This document shows positions 24,391 to 32,696 of a stretch of 64,000 bases of DNA, in pieces (the first letter of the stretch is position 1; each line of letters begins with the position of its first letter). The DNA lies in assembly GCA_022841625.1 (NCBI GenBank), contig JALHRD010000004.1, positions 1 to 64,000 of the forward strand. Reading direction: 5' to 3'. The DNA comes from Xanthobacteraceae bacterium (GTDB taxonomy: Bacteria > Pseudomonadota > Alphaproteobacteria > Rhizobiales > Xanthobacteraceae). A program made the position numbers and the translations under genes. The notes beneath the pieces were generated by a model. The model worked only from the letters and a program-made list of their open reading frames with translations. It did not search any database and was not told where the DNA came from.

Positions 24391-25224
24391 TTAAACGTTC
24401 TCGGTCTTGCGGAACGGACCGAGGCCGGGTCGGTATGACTTTTCGTCGAGGAACTGCTTCATGCCGTGCTGCTCGCGGATTTCCTTGTCGTTCTTCGTCA
24501 GCGAGTCCTGCTTCGACTTAAGGTAGTCGCGCGCCTGCTTGTCGTCCATCTTGCGCACCGCCTTGATCGCTTCCTTGGTGTAGCGCACGACGTTGGGATT
24601 AAGCTTCATCAGCTTCTCGGCGAGCTTTACCGTCTCTTCGCGCAGCTTCGCCTTCGGGACCGCGAAATTGACCAGTCCGATCTCCACCGCACGCTTGCCG
24701 TCCAAGGTATCGCCGGTGACGGCATAATACAGTGCGTGGCGCGGCAACAGCATGTCCGAGAGGTTCCAGCTCACGAGGCCGCCGGGGATGATGCCCCAGT
24801 TCACTTCCGAGAGGCCGAAGGTGGCGTCTTCGGCGGCAATTGCGAAATCGCAGGCGCAGAGCTGGGTAAACGCTCCGCCAAATGCGAAGCCTTGCACCAT
24901 CGCGATGGTCGGCTTCGGAAATTGCGAGAGCCGTTCCCAACGCCAGTTGTGGCTGTTGTTGTTGGCCTTGTAGCGCGCCTCCGGATTGTCCTGCGTGGCG
25001 CGGAAATAGAGCCGCAGGTCTTGGCCGGCGCACCAGGCCTCGCCCTTGCCGCCGAGCACGAGCACTTTGGTCTGCTTGTCGGTGGCGAGCCAGTCGAGCG
25101 CGTCGTCCATGTCGGCATGGAGGTCGGGGCTCATGGCGTTGCGCTTGTCAGGACGGTTAAGCCAAACGAAGGTGATGCCGCCGTCGCGCTCGATCAGAAT
25201 ATTCTGGTAGGTCTTGTCAGCCAT
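24391..25224 (-). CDS. p-Hydroxycinnamoyl-CoA hydratase/lyase (feruloyl-CoA hydratase/aldolase)
   Basis: A 277-residue crotonase that would convert feruloyl-CoA or coumaroyl-CoA to the benzaldehyde and acetyl-CoA. It follows the family's pattern closely: LNRPDKRNAMSPDL, GEAWCAGQDLRLYFR, ATFGLSEVNWGIIPGG, with the glutamate of the active site, and the diagnostic C-terminal REQHGMKQFLDEKSYRPGL. Ordinary enoyl-CoA hydratases lack that tail. The ATG at 25224 has AAGGAG seven bases upstream. It lies between an acyl-CoA dehydrogenase and an NDP-forming acyl-CoA ligase, with a VanA-like oxygenase divergent, together a ferulate-to-protocatechuate logic. Confidence 0.9.
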   Translation of the reverse strand: MADKTYQNILIERDGGITFVWLNRPDKRNAMSPDLHADMDDALDWLATDKQTKVLVLGGKGEAWCAGQDLRLYFRATQDNPEARYKANNNSHNWRWERLSQFPKPTIAMVQGFAFGGAFTQLCACDFAIAAEDATFGLSEVNWGIIPGGLVSWNLSDMLLPRHALYYAVTGDTLDGKRAVEIGLVNFAVPKAKLREETVKLAEKLMKLNPNVVRYTKEAIKAVRKMDDKQARDYLKSKQDSLTKNDKEIREQHGMKQFLDEKSYRPGLGPFRKTENV

Positions 25225-25269
25225 TGCAGTCACTCCTTTCACGGTGATTCCGGTCGGGGGTAGTGGTGA

Positions 25270-26442
25270 CTATCCGTAGGTGTTGAGCACATGGCGCGCG
25301 AGCGCCATGCGCATGATCTCTGGCGTTCCTTCGGTGATCATATGACTGCGTTGGTCGCGCCAGAGACGCTCGACCGGCAGGTCGGTGGTGAGGCCAATGC
25401 CGCCATGCACCTGCAGGCACATATCGGCGGCCCGCCACGCCATCTCGGTACAGAACAATTTTACCATATAGGCTTCGTTGCGGTCGCCGTCACCGCGATC
25501 GTGGCGCGCGGCTGCACGGTGCACCAGAAGGGTCGCCGCCTCAAGGTCGACATAGGTGTCGACCAGGCGGAATGAGATCGTCTGCCGGCTGGCGATCGGT
25601 TGGCCGAAGGTCACCCGCTGCTTGGCATAGCCTGTTGCGAGTTCAAGGCAACGATTGGTCGCGCCGAGCGCGCGCGCGGCTTGCTTGATGCGGCCGGCGC
25701 CGAGCCATTTTTGGCCGAGGCTGAAGCCCTTGCCCTCGTCGCCGACCAGGTGGCTCTTATGAATCCGCACATTGTCGAAAATGATTTCCCAGGGGGTCTC
25801 GCCGGTCAGTGTCTGGTAGCACGTCGACAGTTTGACTCCTGGCGTGTCCATATCAAACACAAAGCAGGAGATGCCGCCGCGCGAGCCCTTGCTGCGGTCG
25901 GTCGCAGCCATCAGGATCACGAAGTCGGCGCTGTCGGCGCCGGTGATGAAGCGCTTCACGCCATTGATGACATAGTGGTCGCCGTCGCGAACCGCGGTGG
26001 TTCGCATGGCGCCGGGGTCCGAGCCGGCTTCCGGTTCGGTCTGGGCAAAGCAGCTCTCGCGCTCGCCGCGCGCGGTTGGCATCAAATAGCGTTCGCGCAT
26101 CTCGCCGGTCAGCGCGTAAAGCGGCGCGCGGACTTCCGGGCCCAGGATGCGCACCACGCGGGTCGGCAGCGCCACCGTGCGGCCAAGCTCTGACCATACG
26201 ATTGAGCGGCCGAACACGCCGAGCCCTTGGCCACCCAGTTCCTCCGGTATGTCGATTTGATACAGGCCGAGTTGCTTGCAGCGCTCGATAAGCTTGGCTT
26301 CGATCTCGGGCCTGAGCTTCTGCTGGCCTTCGATCAACGAGCGGCCTTCCAGCGGAATCAACTCCTCGTCGACGAATCGCCGCACCATATCCCGCAGCAT
26401 CGTCAGCTCGTCGGGCAGCTCAATCTGGACGTTCACCTTCAT
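25270..26442 (-). CDS. Acyl-CoA dehydrogenase
   Basis: A 390-residue flavoprotein. Segments include GLYQIDIPEELGGQGLG, CFAQTEPEAGSDPGAMRT, the FAD and substrate region, YVINGVKRFITGADSADF, KQRVTFGQPIASRQTISF and the C-terminal QVHGGIGLTTDLPVERLWRD and ITEGTPEIMRM, where the glutamate is placed like the catalytic base of medium-chain enzymes. The ATG at 26442 is preferred over an upstream start. It is first in the three-gene hydroxycinnamate operon. Related clusters in Pseudomonas also carry an acyl-CoA dehydrogenase, possibly for dihydro-hydroxycinnamoyl-CoA; that role is inferred. Confidence 0.92.
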   Translation of the reverse strand: MKVNVQIELPDELTMLRDMVRRFVDEELIPLEGRSLIEGQQKLRPEIEAKLIERCKQLGLYQIDIPEELGGQGLGVFGRSIVWSELGRTVALPTRVVRILGPEVRAPLYALTGEMRERYLMPTARGERESCFAQTEPEAGSDPGAMRTTAVRDGDHYVINGVKRFITGADSADFVILMAATDRSKGSRGGISCFVFDMDTPGVKLSTCYQTLTGETPWEIIFDNVRIHKSHLVGDEGKGFSLGQKWLGAGRIKQAARALGATNRCLELATGYAKQRVTFGQPIASRQTISFRLVDTYVDLEAATLLVHRAAARHDRGDGDRNEAYMVKLFCTEMAWRAADMCLQVHGGIGLTTDLPVERLWRDQRSHMITEGTPEIMRMALARHVLNTYG

Positions 26443-26653
26443 GGATCGATACAAACGCTGCCAGCTTCCAGCCCGTACAAGCACGCGACCGGATAGAGAT
26501 ATTCGGGCGCACCATGATGGCTGCGCGGCAGACGGTCAAGCAGCACGCCGCCGGCCAGCGGTTAGCTTGTCAGCATGTGAGCCTTCACCTATCGTTTGTT
26601 GCACAAGGCCTTTGCGGTTCGAAGAGACAAGCTTTCTGGTGGAGGCGCGGACA

Positions 26654-27673
26654 ATGTTTCCAAAGAATGGCTGGTATGCAGCAATCTGGTCGAAGGACCT
26701 GGCCGGGGAGCCGGTCGCGCGGACTTTCCTGGGCGAGCCGGTCGTCTTGTTTCGCGGGCAGGGCGGCCAGCCGGCCGCGCTTGAGGACCGTTGCTGTCAT
26801 CGGGCGGCGCCGCTTTCGCTTGGCGCTGTCACGGGCGATCACCTGCGCTGCGGCTATCACGGCCTGACCTTCGATGCCAAGGGGCAATGCGTCGCGATCC
26901 CCGGGCAGGACAGCGTGCCGCCGGGCGCGCGCGTGCGCGCCTATCCGGTAGTCGAGCGCTACAACACGGTCTGGATTTGGATGGGTGATCCGGCGCGCGC
27001 CGATGACAGCAAGATCGTCGAACTGCCCTGGCTGGCCGACAAGGGCTGGACGCTGACCCCCGGCTATCTGCGCATCGATGCGAATGCGCAGCTCCTGATC
27101 GACAATCTGCTCGATTATACTCATGTCGCCCATCTGCATAAGAACACCATTTCGGGCGATCCGCGCGAGGCGACGACGCCGACCAAGACCGAACGCCTGA
27201 ACGACGGTGTGCGGGTCGGGCGCTGGATGATCGACTTCGTGCCGCCGCCCTTGTTTGCCAAGGCCGGCGGCTTTACCGGCAATGTCGATCGCTGGCAGCA
27301 TGCCACCTGGCGGCCGCCGAGCATCGTTTACATGGATGTCGGCGCCGCCAAGACCGGCACCGGCGCCCCAGAGGGCGACCGCAGCCAAGGCATTTCGATC
27401 TGGTCGACCCATCTGGTGACGCCGGAATCCGAAACGACCTGCCACTATCATTTCGGCTTTGCGCGCAATTTCCAGCGCGACGACGCGGCGATGTCAGCAC
27501 TCCTATACGAGGGTACGGTCAGGACCTTCATGGAGGACAAAGTGATGTTGGAGGCGCAGCAAAAGAACCTCGATGGCAGCGGGATCGACGGGCTCATTCA
27601 TATCGGCGCCGATGCCGCGCAAATCCAGGCGCGCCGGATGCTCGACGAACTCTACCGTGCCGAGATGCGCTGA
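26654..27673 (+). CDS. Rieske [2Fe-2S] oxygenase, vanillate O-demethylase oxygenase (VanA)-like
   Basis: A 339-residue terminal oxygenase. The Rieske cluster is bound by C47-x-H49 (DRCCHRAAPLSLG) and C66-x2-H69 (LRCGYHGLTFD). The mononuclear iron site is DNLLDYTHVAHLH, with D154, H157 and H162. The N terminus MFPKNGWYAAIW and the C-terminal half, including TPESETTCHYHFGFARNF, follow VanA rather than ring dihydroxylating enzymes. The ATG at 26654 has GGAGG upstream. It is divergent from the hydroxycinnamate operon across 211 bp, fitting demethylation of the vanillate formed from ferulate. No VanB reductase gene is present; a methoxybenzoate or other aryl ether is an alternative substrate. Confidence 0.85.
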   Translation: MFPKNGWYAAIWSKDLAGEPVARTFLGEPVVLFRGQGGQPAALEDRCCHRAAPLSLGAVTGDHLRCGYHGLTFDAKGQCVAIPGQDSVPPGARVRAYPVVERYNTVWIWMGDPARADDSKIVELPWLADKGWTLTPGYLRIDANAQLLIDNLLDYTHVAHLHKNTISGDPREATTPTKTERLNDGVRVGRWMIDFVPPPLFAKAGGFTGNVDRWQHATWRPPSIVYMDVGAAKTGTGAPEGDRSQGISIWSTHLVTPESETTCHYHFGFARNFQRDDAAMSALLYEGTVRTFMEDKVMLEAQQKNLDGSGIDGLIHIGADAAQIQARRMLDELYRAEMR

Positions 27674-27768
27674 ACCGAGGTTCATCGGCGGAGCCCGGGA
27701 CGGAATGTCCGCCCCCGTCCGACGTGACTTGTTGTAAGCTTGGCTGAGGAGTTGCACGAGGTCTTAGG

Positions 27769-28881
27769 ATGAGGCTTGGCTATTTCACGATGCCGATGCA
27801 TCCGCTCCACCGCGACTGGGCGGAGACGCTACAGGAGGATCGGCAGATCGTCATGCTGGCGGACAAGCTCGGCTATTACGATGCATTCATTGGCGAGCAT
27901 CTCACCGATGCGAACGAAAACATCACCAACAGTCTTTTGTTTCTCGCAACGCTTATTTCGGAGACCACCAATATCAAGCTCGCGACCGGCACCACCAACC
28001 TGTCGCAAACCCATCCGGTCCTGGTCGCAACCCATTCCGCGATGTTCGACCATCTGGCGAAGGGGCGTTTCATCCTGGGCGTCAGCCCCGGCAATCTGCG
28101 GACCGATGCCGAAGTGATCGGCAATCTCGACGAGGACCGCAACAAATTGTTCGAGGAGGTGATCGACGTCGTTCTGGAAATCTGGGCCCGTGAGCCGCCC
28201 TATAACATCGATCTGCCGAACAATCGCTTCAAAGTTTCGACGGCGAAGAACGCGCGGCTCGATATCGGTCTTGGCATTCTGGCAAAGCCTTACCAGAAGC
28301 CGTATCCGGAAATTGTCGGCACCGTGGTCGCGCCCTATTCCAAGGGCGTGGTTGCGATGGGACGTCGCGATTTCCATCCGCTCTCGGCCAATTTCCTGTT
28401 GCCGAAATGGGTCAAGACTCATTGGCAGAATTATGCGCAAGGCAAAGCCGAGGTTGGCGAGACGCCGCGCGTCAGCGATTGGCGGGTGGCGCGCACGATC
28501 TTTGTCTGCGAGGACGACAAAATGGCGGCGCGTTATGCCCGCCACGACGCCAACAGTCCGTATCTGTTCTATTTCAAGCAGCTGCTTGCAAAGTTCCGCC
28601 AGAGCGGACGGCTTGCCCTGTTCAAAGACCGCATGGACCAGCCGGATGCAGAGATCACCGACGACTATGTGATGGACAATCTGGTCTGGTATGGCCCGGT
28701 CAACAAGATTGTCGATCACATTCTGGCATTCCGCGAGGAGATCGGGCCGTTCGGCGAACTGGTCTATTGCGGGGTCGACTGGGCCGATCCGGCGCTGTCG
28801 CGGCGCTCGATGGAACTGTTGGCGACCGAAGTAATGCCGCGCGTCAATAACGCGATTGGCACGTCGCTTGCGGCGCAATAG
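27769..28881 (+). CDS. LLM class flavin-dependent oxidoreductase (luciferase-like monooxygenase)
   Basis: A 370-residue bacterial-luciferase-fold protein. It begins MRLGYFTMPMHPLHRDW and continues LADKLGYYDAFIGEHLTDAN, KLATGTTNLSQTHPVLVATH and KGRFILGVSPGNL, the usual FMN-binding barrel of limonene-type and nitrilotriacetate-type monooxygenases. It needs reduced flavin from a separate reductase, which I do not see in the window. It precedes two Bug-like genes by 82 bp on the same strand and may belong to their operon. Substrate unknown. Confidence 0.88.
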   Translation: MRLGYFTMPMHPLHRDWAETLQEDRQIVMLADKLGYYDAFIGEHLTDANENITNSLLFLATLISETTNIKLATGTTNLSQTHPVLVATHSAMFDHLAKGRFILGVSPGNLRTDAEVIGNLDEDRNKLFEEVIDVVLEIWAREPPYNIDLPNNRFKVSTAKNARLDIGLGILAKPYQKPYPEIVGTVVAPYSKGVVAMGRRDFHPLSANFLLPKWVKTHWQNYAQGKAEVGETPRVSDWRVARTIFVCEDDKMAARYARHDANSPYLFYFKQLLAKFRQSGRLALFKDRMDQPDAEITDDYVMDNLVWYGPVNKIVDHILAFREEIGPFGELVYCGVDWADPALSRRSMELLATEVMPRVNNAIGTSLAAQ

Positions 28882-28963
28882 GCTGCTGTCAGGGCGTTGG
28901 GTGCGGCGGCGACGTCTCGCTTGTTCTGTCAGCAACCCCACGCGGGCGACCCAGGAGACATGA

Positions 28964-29992
28964 ATGAGGCTGCTCCGGTTTCTTGGCCATGGCGCGGTCG
29001 CGGCGTTCGCCCTGGTCGTGGCTGCACCGGCGGTGGCGCAATCGCTTGAGGAATTCTACCGCGGCAAGCAGCTCAACATGATCATCGGCTACCCGACCGG
29101 TGGCAGTAACGATATTTATGCCCGCACGGTCGCGCGGCATATTGGCAAGCATATTCCGGGCAACCCGACGGTCATTCCCCGCAACATGCCGGGCGGCGGC
29201 AGTCTGATTGCCGCCAACCATGTCTTCAACGTCGCACCCAGGGACGGCACCACGCTTTCGCTGATTGCGCCGACCCTGCCGCTGGAAGAGCGGCTGGGCG
29301 TGCCGAACGTCAAGCTCAAGACTGCGGAGTTCAATTGGATCGGCCGGGTGGCGCCGTCGGTGAACATGACCTTCGTAATGGCCTCCGTGCCGGTGAAGAC
29401 CATCCAGGATACCTTCAAGCGGGAAGTGATCCTGGGCGCCAGCGCGCGCTCGTCGACGGTCGCGATCTATCCGGCGGTGCTTGGCAATGTGATTGGCGCG
29501 AAATTCAGGATTGTGATGGGCTATCCGAGCTCGACTGCATCGATGCTCGCCATGGAGCGCGGCGAGGTCGAGGGCCATTCCACCAGTCTTGAAGTGGTGC
29601 GCGCCGTGCATCCGGAATGGCTGCCGGAGCGAAAAATTACCGCACTGGTGCAGTACGCGCTGCAACGGCATCCGGAATTGCCGGATGTGCCGATGTCGTG
29701 GGAACTCGGCCGCAACGATGAGGAACGGCAAATTCTGCGCATTGTCGCCAATGCAACCGAAGTCGGAAAAATGATTCTATCGACGCCGGACACGCCGGCC
29801 GAGCGCATCCAGGCGCTACGCCGCGCGTTCGATGCCACCATGAAAGATCCGGCGTTCCAGGCGGAGTTGAAGACCCAGCGCGTCGAACTCGGGCCGATGA
29901 CAGGCGAGGAACTGCAAAAGCTGGTGGTCGAGGTGGGTACGGTCTCGCCGGCAATCATCGACAAGGTCAAGGCGATTTATCCGGTCAACTGA
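28964..29992 (+). CDS. Bug-like periplasmic substrate-binding protein (paralogue 4, tandem copy A)
   Basis: A 342-residue exported protein, signal peptide ending APAVAQ, mature start SLEEFYRGKQLNMIIGYP. It shares with the next gene EFNWIGRVAPSVNMTFVM, AKFRIVMGYP and VPMSWELGR, and the two are similar along their whole length, by eye about two thirds identical, so they arose by local duplication. Start at 28964 follows AGGAG with a 6-bp gap. Only 5 bp separates it from the next gene. The pair heads an operon with UbiD and AtzF, which implies an aromatic or ureido carboxylate ligand. Confidence 0.85.
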   Translation: MRLLRFLGHGAVAAFALVVAAPAVAQSLEEFYRGKQLNMIIGYPTGGSNDIYARTVARHIGKHIPGNPTVIPRNMPGGGSLIAANHVFNVAPRDGTTLSLIAPTLPLEERLGVPNVKLKTAEFNWIGRVAPSVNMTFVMASVPVKTIQDTFKREVILGASARSSTVAIYPAVLGNVIGAKFRIVMGYPSSTASMLAMERGEVEGHSTSLEVVRAVHPEWLPERKITALVQYALQRHPELPDVPMSWELGRNDEERQILRIVANATEVGKMILSTPDTPAERIQALRRAFDATMKDPAFQAELKTQRVELGPMTGEELQKLVVEVGTVSPAIIDKVKAIYPVN

Positions 29993-29997
29993 CGAGA

Positions 29998-31023
29998 TTG
30001 CGCGTGCGAAGATTGCTCTTAATTGCTTTGGCTACCGTGACCTTGCTGTCGCCGACGCTGGCGCGAGCACAGCCGGTCGCCGAATTTTATCGCGGCAAGT
30101 CCGTCAGCCTGATCCTCGGTTATCCGGGCGGCGGTAGCAATGGCATCTATGCGCGGGCGGTGGCGCGCTATATCGGCCGGTATATCCCGGGCCATCCAAA
30201 TGTAATTTTCAAAACCATGCCGGGCGCCGGCAGTCTGATCGCGGCCAATCACTTGTTCCATGTCGCGCCCAAAGACGGCACGGTACTGGGCTTTATTTCC
30301 GCGACCATTCCGTTGGAAGAATTGCTGGGCGTGGGTAGCGTCAAGTTTAAATCGTCCGAGTTCAATTGGATCGGTCGGGTAGCGCCCGGCGTGAACATGA
30401 CATTTGTCATGAACACGTCGCCGGTTAAGTCCATCGAGGACGCCTATCGAAGGGAATTGGTCCTGGGGGCGTCGGGACGAAGCTCGACGGTGTTCATCTA
30501 TCCGGCGGTGCTCGGCAATCTGGTGGGTGCGAAATTCAGGATAGTCATGGGCTATCCGGGATCGTCCGAGGCGATGCTGGCAATGGAGCGCGGCGAAGTC
30601 GACGGGCATTCCACCAGTGTGGAGATCGTCAGAGCGCTGCATCCGACTTGGCTGAGCGAGAAGAAAATCACCATTCTGGTGCAATATGCGCTGACGCGGC
30701 ATCCGGAACTGATGAATGTGCCGATGTCGTGGGAGCTTGGCCGCACGCCAGAAGAGCAGCAGATCCTTAAAATCGTCGCCAGCGCCACCGAAGTGGGCAA
30801 GATGATTCTGGCGCCACCGGCCATGCCTGCCGACCGCGTTCGGGCGCTCCGGCGGGCGTTCGATCTGACGATGAAGGATCCCGAGTTCATTGCCGAACTT
30901 AAGGCCAATCGCGTCGAAATAGGCGCGATGGTCGGCGAGGAGCTGCAGAAGCTCGTGGCCGAGCTCGGCGCGACCGCGCCGGCGATTGTCGAGAAGGTGA
31001 AGGCGGTCTATCCATTGAACTGA
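29998..31023 (+). CDS. Bug-like periplasmic substrate-binding protein (paralogue 5, tandem copy B)
   Basis: A 341-residue exported protein; the signal peptide ends LARAQ and the mature chain begins PVAEFYRGKSVSLILGYP. The first codon is TTG, with a GTG two codons later as an alternative. Differences from tandem copy A cluster in the N-terminal third (FKTMPGAGSLIAANHLFHV versus RNMPGGGSLIAANHVFNV), while EFNWIGRVAPGVNMTFVM and GHSTSVEIVRALHP are nearly shared. Such spacing suggests the copies were kept for different ligands rather than dosage. UbiD starts 25 bp downstream. Confidence 0.85.
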   Translation: MRVRRLLLIALATVTLLSPTLARAQPVAEFYRGKSVSLILGYPGGGSNGIYARAVARYIGRYIPGHPNVIFKTMPGAGSLIAANHLFHVAPKDGTVLGFISATIPLEELLGVGSVKFKSSEFNWIGRVAPGVNMTFVMNTSPVKSIEDAYRRELVLGASGRSSTVFIYPAVLGNLVGAKFRIVMGYPGSSEAMLAMERGEVDGHSTSVEIVRALHPTWLSEKKITILVQYALTRHPELMNVPMSWELGRTPEEQQILKIVASATEVGKMILAPPAMPADRVRALRRAFDLTMKDPEFIAELKANRVEIGAMVGEELQKLVAELGATAPAIVEKVKAVYPLN

Positions 31024-31048
31024 CCGCGCCTAAAACCGGAGTGATGCG

Positions 31049-32692
31049 ATGGACGATGTGGTGGCCAACACGCGGAGCGACACCGCGCGGCTCGATTTGC
31101 AGGAGCATCTGGTCGACCTTGAAGCGCGGGGCTTGCTGACGCGGATCGATCATCCGGTCAACAAGGACACCGAGCTGCATCCTTTGGTACGGTTGCAATT
31201 CATTGGCGGGATTCCGGCGGAAGAGCGCCGCGCCTTTCTGTTTACCAATGTTGTCGACTCAGCTGGCCGCAAATACGACATGCCGGTCGTGGTCGGATCG
31301 ATTGCCGCCTCGGCGGAAATCTATTCGCTGGGGATGCGCGCCAAGGTCGAGGATATCGGCCAGCGCTGGATCGATGCGATCGCGCACCCGATCCCGCCGA
31401 TCAAGACCAATGCGGCGCGCTGCCAGGAGGTCGTCATCACCGGCGACGATCTGCGCAAGCCGGACGGCGGGCTGAAACTTTTACCGGTGCCGGTATCGAC
31501 GCCAGGTTTCGATTCCGCGCCCTATCTCAGCGCCACATTCTGCGTCACCAAGGACCCGGACTCCGGCATCCAGAACGGCGGCACTTACCGTGCGGCCTTG
31601 AAAGCCACGGATCGGCTGGTGGTGCGGATGGTGGCGCGCGCTGGCGGCGCCGGCGGCTATCTGCATTGGGAGAAGTACAACAAGCGCAGACAGCCAATGC
31701 CGATCGCCATCGTGGTTGGGGCCGCGCCGGTGGTGCTATTCACCGGTGCGCAGAAGCTTGATGTCGATTGCGACGAGCTTGGCGTGGCCGGCGGGCTTGC
31801 CGGCCGGCCGGTGCCGGTGGTGCGGTGCAAGACCGTCGATCTCGACGTACCGGCCGACGCCGAGATTGTCATTGAGGGATTGATCGATCCCGAAAAGCTT
31901 GAACCCGAGGCGCCGTTCGGCGAGAGCAACGGCTATGTCGCGCTCGAAGCCTACAACATGCCGATGCAAGTGACCGCGATCACCCATCGGAAACATGCGG
32001 TGTTCGCCTCGATCATCAGTCAGGTGACGCCAAGCGAATCGAGCCTAGTCAAGAAGGTCGCCTACGAGCCGCTTTATCTCTCGCATCTGCGCGATGCGCT
32101 GGCGATCCGCGGCGTGCGCCGCGTGGTCATGCACGAGCCGCTGACCAATCTGCGTCCGGTCATTTTCGTGCAGTTCGCCGCCGGCACGCCGCGCTCGGAA
32201 GTCTGGCGCGGCATGAACGGTGCGGCAAGCTTCAACGCCATTGCCGGCAAGATCATCATTGCGGTGAGCGACGATATCGATCCCGACAATCTCGACGCGG
32301 TGATGTGGGCGATCGCCTATCGCTGCAATCCGATCGAGGACGTGCATATTCCGCCCTATCACGGCGGCGTGCAGGGCGCGCAATACGGCAATCGCGGGCT
32401 TGGCTCCAAACTATTGATCGACGCCACCATCAAGGGCTCGATGCCGCCGCTCGCACTTCCCAAGAAGGAATTCATGGAACGTGCGCAGGCCTTGTGGGTG
32501 GAGCTTGGGTTGCCGCCGGTGACGCTGCGCCAGCCCTGGCATGGCTACGAACTCGGCGATTGGATCGAGCGGTGGGATATCTGGGCGGATCGGGCGGTGT
32601 CGGGCCAGTGGGAGGAGACCGGCCGCGAGACGCTGGCGCGCCAGCGCAGCGGCCTCAAGCCGGAAACGCCAGCGCGCAAGGTGGCGGACTGA
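31049..32692 (+). CDS. UbiD family (de)carboxylase, copy 1
   Basis: A 547-residue UbiD-family enzyme expected to use prenylated FMN for reversible decarboxylation of an aromatic or unsaturated acid. DPDSGIQNGGTYRAAL holds the arginine and KLEPEAPFGESNGY the paired glutamates that form the E-R-E active site in this family. LLIDATIKG and the C-terminal LPKKEFMERAQALWVELGL are also typical. It is paralogous to the enzyme at 41936. It is followed by allophanate hydrolase after 4 bp and preceded by two Bug-like genes. No UbiX prenyltransferase gene is present, so the cofactor is made elsewhere. Confidence 0.9.
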   Translation: MDDVVANTRSDTARLDLQEHLVDLEARGLLTRIDHPVNKDTELHPLVRLQFIGGIPAEERRAFLFTNVVDSAGRKYDMPVVVGSIAASAEIYSLGMRAKVEDIGQRWIDAIAHPIPPIKTNAARCQEVVITGDDLRKPDGGLKLLPVPVSTPGFDSAPYLSATFCVTKDPDSGIQNGGTYRAALKATDRLVVRMVARAGGAGGYLHWEKYNKRRQPMPIAIVVGAAPVVLFTGAQKLDVDCDELGVAGGLAGRPVPVVRCKTVDLDVPADAEIVIEGLIDPEKLEPEAPFGESNGYVALEAYNMPMQVTAITHRKHAVFASIISQVTPSESSLVKKVAYEPLYLSHLRDALAIRGVRRVVMHEPLTNLRPVIFVQFAAGTPRSEVWRGMNGAASFNAIAGKIIIAVSDDIDPDNLDAVMWAIAYRCNPIEDVHIPPYHGGVQGAQYGNRGLGSKLLIDATIKGSMPPLALPKKEFMERAQALWVELGLPPVTLRQPWHGYELGDWIERWDIWADRAVSGQWEETGRETLARQRSGLKPETPARKVAD

Positions 32693-32696
32693 TGAG

